Below, piece after piece: positions 6,598 through 12,969 of a stretch of DNA of 22,911 bases. The stretch is from Heritagella sp051881655 (GTDB lineage: Bacteria > Bacillota > Clostridia > Oscillospirales > Acutalibacteraceae). Location of the stretch: the NCBI GenBank assembly GCA_051881655.1, contig JBJEQH010000004.1, positions 1 to 22,911 of the forward strand, in the 5' to 3' direction. The notes below the pieces were generated by a model that was not told the origin of the DNA, ran no database searches, and saw only the letters and a list, made by a program, of their open reading frames with translations. The position numbers and the translations under genes are program-made. Within the stretch, counting starts at the first letter, position 1. Every line of letters starts with the position of its first letter.

Positions 6598-8982
6598 GTG
6601 GCGTACAGCTTGGCATCCTCCCGCATTGTTCGCTGGCAGCAACGGTGGCTGCCCATTGTTCATACCCCGTTTGTGCAGGGGATTGTGCAGACGGCGGCCG
6701 CGCTTCTCGGCGGCTTTTATTTTTCACGCACCCTCCTCTTCGGGCGGTTTGCCCCCTTAGGCACGGCGGTGGTGGCGGCGGTCCCCTATGGAAAGCTGTG
6801 GGCCGCCGTGCTGGGAGCCATGGCGGGGTATCTGTTCCCCTCCTCCATTGAGGTGCCGGTGCGCTATCTGGCGGCCATGCTGGCCTGCGCGGCCATCCGC
6901 TGGGCCCTGAACGAGTGGGACCATGTGAAAGATCACCCGTTGTTTGCCCCGGCCATCGCTTTTCTGCCCATGATTGCCACGGGCGGTGTGGTGCTGTTCT
7001 CCGGCGGCAGTGCGGGGAACACGGCGGCGCTGTATCTGGCCGAATCCCTTTTCGGAGGCGGCGGGGCCTACTTCTTCTCCCGGTTCTGCGAGCTGCTCCG
7101 GCAGCGGGACGGCAGCCGGGTTTTCTCGTCGGCCGATCTGTGCACCGTGACCATCGTGATGGGCCTGTCACTGTCCGCGGTTGCCGGAATCGACTGGTGG
7201 GGGATTCATCCGGCGCGGCTGGTGGCTGTGCTGTTCATTCTGTATGCGGCGCAGTGCGGCGGCGCCGGGGCCGGTGCCGTGTGCGGCATCGGGATCGGGG
7301 CGGTGTTCAGCCTGGCATTGATCAGCGGCTCCTCCTACCTGGCGGGGGCCTGTGCGCTGGGGGGCCTGATGGCCGGCATTTTTGCCCCCATGGGGCGGCT
7401 GGCCAGCGCGGCGGCCTTCGGCATTTCGGCCGCGATTCTGGTCATGCAGTCCGGCGTGCTGCAGCCGGATACCAGCTTTTTGGTGGAAGCGGCGATCGCC
7501 TCGCTGATTTTTCTGCTGGTGCCGCCGGGGGCCGCGTTCCGCTCGCTGTTCAGCGCCCGGGAGAATGTCCAGCTGCACGACGGCCTGCGCCGCAATGTCA
7601 TGCAGCGGCTGGATTACGCGGCGGCGGCGCTGGAAAATGTCAGCTCCTCTACCGATCTGGTCGCCCAGAAGCTGGAGAGCTACTGCGCGGCGAGCCTGCA
7701 GGACGTGCTGCAGAAGGCGGCGGACGCCTGCTGCAAAAGCTGCGGGATGCGGGAGTTCTGCTGGCGGCACCACAAGCCGGAGGTGTCGCTGTGTATGCAG
7801 CAGCTGCTCACGCCCCTGCAGATGGGACAGCCCCTGAAAAAAGAGGAGACCGGGGAATTTCTGCAGAAGCACTGTTCCCGCCTGCCGGAGCTGCTGCGGC
7901 AATTGACCACCTGCCATGAGGAGTATCAGCTGCGGCAGACCGCCCATCTGCGTGCCATGGAAGTGCGCCAGGTGATGAACGACCAGTTCCACGCGATGAG
8001 CGGCATGCTGCGGGATATGGCGGGGGAGCTGGAAATGTATGAGCAGTACGACTTTGGCACCGCCCAGAAAATCCGGGAGGTAATGCGCCGGGCCGGGATG
8101 CTGCCCATCGAGGTCAGCTGCCGGGTGGACCGGTTTTCCCGCATGACGGTGGAGATCGAGGCCCACCGGCGCAGCAGCGCCCGCCTGTCCAAGGGTTCGC
8201 TGCTGCGGGAGCTGTCCCAGGCGGCGGGTCGGGTGTTCGCTTCGCCCTGTGTGACGTTAAACGGGGATACCTGCCGCCTGCAGCTGAGCGAGCGGCCGGT
8301 ATACGACCTGCAGAAGGGAACGGCCTGCCACTGCTGCGGCAGCAGTGTGCTCAGCGGGGACAGCTATGGGACCTTCCCGGATGGGCAGGGCCGCGAGATC
8401 GCCGTTATCAGTGACGGGATGGGCACCGGCGCCCGGGCCGCCGTGGATGGGGCCATGGCGGCCGGTGTACTGGAAACCCTGGTGAAGGCCGGGGTCGGGT
8501 TCCGCTGTGCCATGCAGATTGTCAACTCCACGTTGCTGTGCAAGTCGGAGGAGGAAACGCTGGCCACGCTGGATATTGCCGTGATCGACCGGTTCGACGG
8601 TTCGGTGGAGTGGATCAAGGCCGGAGCCCCGGCCAGCTTTACCTGTCACAACGGCCGCGCCAAGGAGATCACCCTGTCCTCGCTACCGCTGGGGATTCTC
8701 TCTCAGGTGCAGGCCGAGCGCTGCAGCAGCGACCTGAGCGAGGGGGATGTGCTGCTGCTGGTATCCGATGGAGCCACGGCGGCCGGTACCCAGTGGATCT
8801 GCGAACTGCTGGAAAAGGAGCAGAAAAACACCGCGCAGCAACTGGCGGATGCCGTGCTGCGCGGTGCAATGGAAAAGCGGTGTGATGGCCACGATGATGA
8901 TATTACGGTATTATGCCTGAAGCTGGAGAAGCGGCGGGTGCGCCCCGAGGGCTTCAGGAGCCAAGACCAATGGGAAAAGTGA
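6598..8982 (+). CDS. spoIIE: Stage II sporulation protein E (PP2C phosphatase)
   Basis: Membrane-bound serine phosphatase that dephosphorylates SpoIIAA, releasing sigma-F in the forespore, and that also interacts with FtsZ at the polar septum. At about 794 residues it is close to B. subtilis SpoIIE (827). The N-terminal ~300 residues form a series of hydrophobic helices. A cysteine-containing regulatory region follows, with a CCKSCGMREFCWR cluster. The C-terminus is a PP2C domain with metal-ligand aspartates visible as Asp606 (SDGMGTG), Asp724 (SDGAT) and Asp766-768 (HDDDIT). The start is uncertain. The frame is open far upstream, but a promoter -10 at 6549-6554 implies a start after ~6561, leaving GTG 6598 or TTG 6607 (the latter with AGGTG upstream). 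ATG 6553 lacks an RBS. The 3' end overlaps the convergent GH127 gene by 29 bp with no terminator between them. Confidence 0.92.
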   Translation: MAYSLASSRIVRWQQRWLPIVHTPFVQGIVQTAAALLGGFYFSRTLLFGRFAPLGTAVVAAVPYGKLWAAVLGAMAGYLFPSSIEVPVRYLAAMLACAAIRWALNEWDHVKDHPLFAPAIAFLPMIATGGVVLFSGGSAGNTAALYLAESLFGGGGAYFFSRFCELLRQRDGSRVFSSADLCTVTIVMGLSLSAVAGIDWWGIHPARLVAVLFILYAAQCGGAGAGAVCGIGIGAVFSLALISGSSYLAGACALGGLMAGIFAPMGRLASAAAFGISAAILVMQSGVLQPDTSFLVEAAIASLIFLLVPPGAAFRSLFSARENVQLHDGLRRNVMQRLDYAAAALENVSSSTDLVAQKLESYCAASLQDVLQKAADACCKSCGMREFCWRHHKPEVSLCMQQLLTPLQMGQPLKKEETGEFLQKHCSRLPELLRQLTTCHEEYQLRQTAHLRAMEVRQVMNDQFHAMSGMLRDMAGELEMYEQYDFGTAQKIREVMRRAGMLPIEVSCRVDRFSRMTVEIEAHRRSSARLSKGSLLRELSQAAGRVFASPCVTLNGDTCRLQLSERPVYDLQKGTACHCCGSSVLSGDSYGTFPDGQGREIAVISDGMGTGARAAVDGAMAAGVLETLVKAGVGFRCAMQIVNSTLLCKSEEETLATLDIAVIDRFDGSVEWIKAGAPASFTCHNGRAKEITLSSLPLGILSQVQAERCSSDLSEGDVLLLVSDGATAAGTQWICELLEKEQKNTAQQLADAVLRGAMEKRCDGHDDDITVLCLKLEKRRVRPEGFRSQDQWEK

Positions 8983-10837
8983 CCTTGCGCAGAATGGTGC
9001 CGCCCATGGGCTGCAGGGTCAGCTCCCGGAAGGTCTCCCCATCCCAGAAGGGGCCGGTGATGGACTGATGCCGCCAGTCGCCGTCGGGGCTGGGGGTGTA
9101 GGAGAAGTGATCGCGGTCATTTTCGTGGATTTTCAGGGTCTCCTTCCAGCGCTCCCGCGAGCGGTAGGCCACCTCGCGGAAGGGCGCCGTCTCGTAGGCG
9201 AGCAGCGTGGTTTCGTCGGCATCGATGGGCAGCGCATAGACAAGGGGCCCGCGGGTGATGTACCAGTCGCGGCGCAGGTCCGTGCGCACCCGGATCGCAG
9301 TGTCAAACCGGACGGTGAACCGGGTGGTGCCCTGCCATTCCCGCTGGCAGAGCAGACAGCCGGCCTCCTGCCGGACGGGAAGGTCGCAGGTAAAGCCGGT
9401 GGCCCATTTGGGCAGGCGGATACGCAGGGCAAAGGAAACGTTCGAAGCGGCCGTTACCTCGAAGGTCAGGGACAGATCCGCCGGATATGCGGTTTTCTGG
9501 CGGATGGTCACCGGCACGTTCCCGAAGGTATCCTCCAGGCGGCAGTCCCCGAACAGGACGGCCGTATAGCCATCTTCATCCTTTGCAAACAGGTTCTGCA
9601 CATAATGGGGATTCAGACGGCCCATGTTGGGAACACAGCACACCGCGGTGGTCTGGTGGACGGGCGAATACTTGTAGCGCTCATCGACAAAAACATCCTC
9701 CGGATTGCGCTGGCGGTCGGCGGTGTAGCAGTTATCGGTCTTGCAGTACATAATCGAACTCTCTTCCGGGTGCTTCATGCCCAGACCGGCGTTATAGTAC
9801 AGCCACTCCATCTGATCGCCAATGGAGAGGTCGCCGGTTTTCTGCAGCAGCAGGGCATAGGAATCGAACAGTTCCGTCACCGAGCAGAATTCGTATCCCG
9901 TGCGGGTGGCATCGGCCGCCCGGCGGTTGACCCATTCGTCGCCGATCGGGCCGCCGGAAGGCGTGAGATAATAGGGGAGCCGGGTCTGCATCCGGTACAG
10001 CAGATCCCGGCTGTGGGGATCATAGCTGGCGGCCAAGATGACCGGGCGCATGTGCTCGTACAGATGGACCCCATGGTTTTTCCACAGGTACAGCGGGTCG
10101 CGCAGGCTGGTGCTCTTCATATCCTCTTCTTCGACCTGGTTAGCGGAGTACCGCTCGTACAGCCACAGGGCATAGGTAAGGTACTTTTCTTCACCGGTCA
10201 GCTCGTACATCTCATACAGGGCATCGGTGATGGTCAGCCCGTGGCAGTGCCCGGCAAAGCTCTTCTCCACCTGGAACGGGTCGCACTGCCCAAGGGGGTA
10301 TCCGGCCATCAGGTTCTCAAACGCCCGCTTTAAAGCGGTGAGAACCCGCTCCTCCCCCGTGTATTCGTAATAGGCCAGCAGAACCCGGTATAACGTGGAT
10401 TTCGACCACAGTTCGCCGTTCTCGGTGGTGTGGCGGTAGCGCAGATCCGGCCCGTAAATGCCCAGATAGCCGTCCGCATCCTGGGTGGCCAGGATGGATT
10501 CCACATATTGGTCCACCTTCCGGCGCAGGGCGGGATCCTGCAGCAAAAGGGCGCTGCGCACATAGCCGTCCCGCCAGTTGGACTGGCTCTCGCTGTTCCA
10601 CCACATAAACTGCACGTCCGTGCCGGTGCCCTCAAATTCCGTGTGCTCGTCGGGCTTTCTGCCCAGTTCTGCCTGGTGGGACAGCCGGGTCAGCCGGTCC
10701 CTTCCGTAGATTTCCTGCTGGCAGACGATGGCCGGGGCCAGCTCTTCCAGATGGCCGATGCAGCCGTCCATATCGGCCTGCAGCCGGTCGCGCAGATTCC
10801 CCTCCGGATGAATGGCGCCAAATCGAATTCTTTCCAT
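8954..10837 (-). CDS. GH127-family (DUF1680) glycosidase, beta-L-arabinofuranosidase-like
   Basis: Predicted retaining glycosidase of 627 residues in the family of Bifidobacterium HypBA1, which removes terminal beta-L-arabinofuranose using a zinc-bound cysteine nucleophile. The expected active-site set is present with similar spacing: Glu301 (GDEWVN), Glu316 and Cys318 (EFCSVTE), and Cys400-Cys401 (AVCCVPN). These correspond to HypBA1 Glu322, Glu338, Cys340, Cys417 and Cys418. No signal peptide is visible, so it is probably cytoplasmic and acts on imported oligosaccharides. ATG 10837 is preceded by GGGAGGA, and the frame upstream of it is not conserved-looking. It is divergent from an AraC/GyrI-type regulator, a plausible control partner. 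The exact substrate cannot be read from sequence, because related DUF1680 families use other sugars. Its tail overlaps spoIIE by 29 bp. Confidence 0.85.
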   Translation of the reverse strand: MERIRFGAIHPEGNLRDRLQADMDGCIGHLEELAPAIVCQQEIYGRDRLTRLSHQAELGRKPDEHTEFEGTGTDVQFMWWNSESQSNWRDGYVRSALLLQDPALRRKVDQYVESILATQDADGYLGIYGPDLRYRHTTENGELWSKSTLYRVLLAYYEYTGEERVLTALKRAFENLMAGYPLGQCDPFQVEKSFAGHCHGLTITDALYEMYELTGEEKYLTYALWLYERYSANQVEEEDMKSTSLRDPLYLWKNHGVHLYEHMRPVILAASYDPHSRDLLYRMQTRLPYYLTPSGGPIGDEWVNRRAADATRTGYEFCSVTELFDSYALLLQKTGDLSIGDQMEWLYYNAGLGMKHPEESSIMYCKTDNCYTADRQRNPEDVFVDERYKYSPVHQTTAVCCVPNMGRLNPHYVQNLFAKDEDGYTAVLFGDCRLEDTFGNVPVTIRQKTAYPADLSLTFEVTAASNVSFALRIRLPKWATGFTCDLPVRQEAGCLLCQREWQGTTRFTVRFDTAIRVRTDLRRDWYITRGPLVYALPIDADETTLLAYETAPFREVAYRSRERWKETLKIHENDRDHFSYTPSPDGDWRHQSITGPFWDGETFRELTLQPMGGTILRKVTFPIGLGS

Positions 10838-10849
10838 GTCGTTCCTCCC

Positions 10850-10881
10850 AAAAAGAAGCGGCCTTCTCCCAAACAGGCCGC
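10850..10881 (-). promoter_or_regulatory. Terminator-like leader hairpin before the GH127 gene
   Basis: On the minus strand, GCGGCCT pairs with AGGCCGC around a 10-nt loop, followed by TTCTTTTT and then at once the GGGAGGA ribosome binding site. The hairpin begins only a few nt after the predicted transcription start. It has the form of an intrinsic terminator inside the 5' leader, so transcription attenuation is possible. No alternative antiterminator pairing was evident to me. Confidence 0.45.
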
Positions 10882-10891
10882 CGTTTTCTCC

Positions 10892-10920
10892 ATTATATCG
10901 GCAGTCCCTCTGGAATACAA
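10892..10920 (-). promoter_or_regulatory. Predicted promoter of the GH127 gene
   Basis: On the minus strand, TTGTAT (10915-10920), a 17-bp spacer and a perfect TATAAT (10892-10897). The predicted start near 10885 leaves a leader of about 48 nt before ATG 10837. Confidence 0.75.
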
Positions 10921-10969
10921 GGAATAGAATCTCCAAAAAACAAAGGCTTTTTTCGGCATTTTCCCGTAG

Positions 10970-11131
10970 AAGAATGAAGCCGGAGAAATCGTCTCCAACC
11001 GGAAGTGTGAGCGTGCCATCCGGTTGTACCGGAAATATGGATTCACGGAAATCCCCGTTGACCGGGAAAAGTTCCCGTTCGACCGGGCTGATATTGCCTT
11101 TGAACGGATTTTTCCCGAAAAAAGAAGCTGA
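10970..11131 (+). pseudogene. Decayed GNAT acetyltransferase C-terminal remnant
   Basis: This open stretch of 53 codons between two stops (TAG at 10967, TGA at 11129) has no start codon or RBS but reads like the end of a GNAT N-acetyltransferase. It contains an EAGEIVSNRKCERAI segment, then LYRKYGFTEIP, then FPFDRADIAFERIF. The 'AI-LY-K-GF-EIP ... RADI' pattern is the usual C-terminal motif of small GNAT enzymes after their acetyl-CoA site. Nothing resembling the acetyl-CoA binding loop (R-x-x-G-x-G) is found upstream in any frame, because that DNA is the promoter region of the GH127 gene. I infer a truncated gene left after a deletion or rearrangement. It is too short to be an active enzyme. 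Confidence 0.6.
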
Positions 11132-11164
11132 GCAAAAAAGGTCGGGACTTTTCCACCCAAACTG

Positions 11165-11173
11165 TGGTACGAT
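11165..11173 (+). promoter_or_regulatory. Weak candidate promoter of the AraC-type regulator
   Basis: TG-G-TACGAT at 11165-11173 resembles an extended -10, about 16 nt before the RBS GGGAGGTG. No -35 is recognisable. A start near 11180 would give a very short leader. Confidence 0.3.
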
Positions 11174-11195
11174 CAATCCACTGGGAGGTGAATCC

Positions 11196-12080
11196 ATGAA
11201 AGAGCAGATTCTGGCGGTTCAGCGGATGCAGGATTATATCAGCGATCACCTGTCGGAGAAAATCACCCTGGCGGATCTGGCCAACGCGGCAATGTTTTCC
11301 CCCTGGTACGCCCGGCGGCTGTTTCTCCAGTGGACGGGGCTGTCCCCGGCGGACTATATCCGGCGGCTGCGGCTCAGCCGGTCGGCCCTGCGGCTGCGGG
11401 ATGAGGGCGGGCACATTGTGGATGCGGCCATGGATCTGGGCTTTGGCAGTGTGGATGGATATCAGCGCGCCTTTTTCCGGGAATTCGGCTGCAACCCAAG
11501 GGAATATGCGCGGCAACCCGTTCCGCTGTACCTGTTCACCCCCTATGGTGCCAAATTTCGGAATCAGGAGAGGTGCGAAAAGGAAATGAAAGAAGTGAAA
11601 ACGGTCTTTGTGCAGATGGTGGAAAAACCCGAGCGGAAAGTGATTCTCAAGCGCGGACAGCGGGCCAACGATTACTGGGAATACTGCCAGGAGGTCGGCT
11701 GCGATGTGTGGGGACTGCTGACCAGTATGAAATCCATCACCGGCGAACCGGTGTGCCTGTGGCTGCCGGAACGCTTCCGCCTGCCCCGCACGTCCCGCTA
11801 TGTGCAGGGGGTAGAGGTGGAGACAGAGTATGCGGGCCCCATCCCGGAGGGATTTGACGAGATGGTCCTGCCGAAAGAGCAGTACCTGATGTTCCGGGGA
11901 GAGCCGTTTGCCGAGGAGGATTACGAGCAGGCAATTGAAGAAATCTGGGAGGCAGAGAGGAAGTATGATCCCACCCCGATGGGGTATGAGTGGGACGACA
12001 GCAACCCCAGAATCCAGCTGGAGCCCCGGGGCGAGCGCGGCTATATCGAGCTGCTGCCGGTCAGAAAAAGAGAAAAGTAA
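11196..12080 (+). CDS. AraC-family regulator with GyrI-like ligand-binding domain
   Basis: Predicted transcription factor of 294 residues. Residues ~1-105 form an N-terminal AraC-type double helix-turn-helix: the first helix pair is in ITLADLANAAMFSPWYARRLF, and the second ends in the typical LGFGSVDGYQRAFFREFGCNPREY. The C-terminal ~170 residues, from about 125 on, resemble the GyrI-like small-molecule binding fold found in Rob- and BmrR-type regulators, ending in a strand like GYIELLPV. The start is supported by GGGAGGTG five nt upstream. It is divergent from the GH127 glycosidase across 358 bp, so it may control that gene or itself. GyrI-like domains more often sense lipophilic or drug-like compounds than sugars, so the link is not certain. 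A strong bidirectional terminator follows. Confidence 0.88.
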   Translation: MKEQILAVQRMQDYISDHLSEKITLADLANAAMFSPWYARRLFLQWTGLSPADYIRRLRLSRSALRLRDEGGHIVDAAMDLGFGSVDGYQRAFFREFGCNPREYARQPVPLYLFTPYGAKFRNQERCEKEMKEVKTVFVQMVEKPERKVILKRGQRANDYWEYCQEVGCDVWGLLTSMKSITGEPVCLWLPERFRLPRTSRYVQGVEVETEYAGPIPEGFDEMVLPKEQYLMFRGEPFAEEDYEQAIEEIWEAERKYDPTPMGYEWDDSNPRIQLEPRGERGYIELLPVRKREK

Positions 12081-12132
12081 AAAAGAGAACAGACGGCGGA
12101 TCCGTAAAAAGGTCCGCCGTCTGTTTTCTTTT
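12081..12132. terminator. Bidirectional terminator between the AraC regulator and the HD hydrolase
   Basis: ACAGACGGCGGATCC (12089-12103) pairs with GGTCCGCCGTCTGT (12111-12124) with one bulged T. It is flanked by an A-rich left side and a T-rich right side (12124-12132). It serves both convergent genes. Confidence 0.9.
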
Positions 12133-12140
12133 CCGGAGGG

Positions 12141-12749
12141 TTACTGCCCGGCTTTTTCCGGCGGCAGGTTTTTGGGGGCCGGGTTCTCCCGGTCTTTTTG
12201 GATCAGCTCCCGCGATTCCTCCTCCACCAGGCGGCGCAGTGCCCGGGTAAAAGGAAAATCCCGGCACTCCTGCTGCCCATAGCGAAGCTGCAGGTCGTAT
12301 TCCAACGGCAGCCAGGTGGCGGCGCCGGCCTCGTTATGCTGAATCAGCGCCTCCAGCTTATCCAGGGCCTTGTACAGTTTTGATTCCGGGGTTTGCAGCG
12401 ACTGCATTTCAAGGAAAAGCCCGGTCAATTCCTGGCGGTAAGGGGCGGGAAGGGTGCCGATCCACTGCCCGACGGTGTCCGTTTCACGCGTCTCATCCCT
12501 GTCGGTCTTCCGAAAGGCGGGGATATCCCCGGTGAAGGCCTCCCCCATATCATGGAACAGGCACATCTGCAAAACCCGGTCCATCGCAAGGCCCGGGAAT
12601 TCATCCCGGCAGAACCAGGCCATCATGCACAGGCGGAAGGTGTGCTCGGCCACACTCTCGTGCCGGCCGGTAGAGGTGAGGGAGTGACGGGTCTGGTTTT
12701 TCAGCTGTTCAGCGGTGTGGAGAATGGACAAATATTCCGACGGTTCCAT
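12141..12749 (-). CDS. HD-domain hydrolase, YfbR/HDDC2-like 5'-nucleotidase
   Basis: Predicted metal-dependent phosphohydrolase of 202 residues. The HD signature is complete: His36 (SVAEHTF), His66-Asp67 (LFHDMGEAFTGDIP) and Asp130 (ALDKLEAL). This matches the YfbR/HDDC2 group, whose characterised members remove the 5' phosphate from deoxynucleoside monophosphates. The sequence starts ILHTAEQLKNQTRHSLT, where this group usually has a substrate-contacting Arg-Trp pair; here an Arg-His pair is seen, so substrate preference may differ. The start has a clear AAAGGAG seven nt upstream. It is monocistronic on the minus strand, ending at a bidirectional terminator. It is likely a nucleotide pool-sanitising enzyme in the cytoplasm, with exact substrate unknown. 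Confidence 0.85.
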   Translation of the reverse strand: MEPSEYLSILHTAEQLKNQTRHSLTSTGRHESVAEHTFRLCMMAWFCRDEFPGLAMDRVLQMCLFHDMGEAFTGDIPAFRKTDRDETRETDTVGQWIGTLPAPYRQELTGLFLEMQSLQTPESKLYKALDKLEALIQHNEAGAATWLPLEYDLQLRYGQQECRDFPFTRALRRLVEEESRELIQKDRENPAPKNLPPEKAGQ

Positions 12750-12786
12750 GGGAACACTCCTTTACTAAAATAAAAATCTGGTTTTC

Positions 12787-12815
12787 AGTGTACTTGTTAT
12801 CTGAGAAAAAAGCAA
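12787..12815 (-). promoter_or_regulatory. Predicted promoter of the HD hydrolase
   Basis: On the minus strand, TTGCTT (12810-12815), a 17-bp spacer and TACACT (12787-12792). The leader would be about 30 nt, ending in AAAGGAG. Confidence 0.6.
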
Positions 12816-12861
12816 GGGAAACCCTGCGGGAACGTTTGATGAAAACGCAGGGAGAAAGAAC

Positions 12862-12893
12862 GGATATTTCTAAAAAAGAATTATAAGAAATCC
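12862..12893. repeat. Imperfect inverted repeat upstream of the amylosucrase-like gene
   Basis: GGATATTTCT (12862-12871) and AGAAATCC (12886-12893) pair apart from one extra base. They flank an AT-rich centre that includes TTATAAG. The DNA between 12816 and 12969 has no clear consensus promoter, so this AT-rich dyad is the best candidate for the control region of the downstream gene, as an operator or a hairpin. Confidence 0.35.
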
Positions 12894-12969
12894 GGAATAC
12901 AGTAAAATGAAAGCGGAAAATGAGTCAGGTCCGCGAAAACGGCCTGTACGGCAGGGGAGGAACAGAGGA

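Noticed and set aside
10812..11195. Upstream extension of the AraC-type regulator
   Set aside because: The frame is open, but the translation is low-complexity and the region holds the divergent promoter and the GNAT remnant in another frame. ATG 11196 has an ideal RBS.
12907..12969. Upstream ATG start for the amylosucrase-like protein
   Set aside because: There is no RBS, the added residues are basic and not family-like, and ATG 12970 has GGGGAGG at good spacing.
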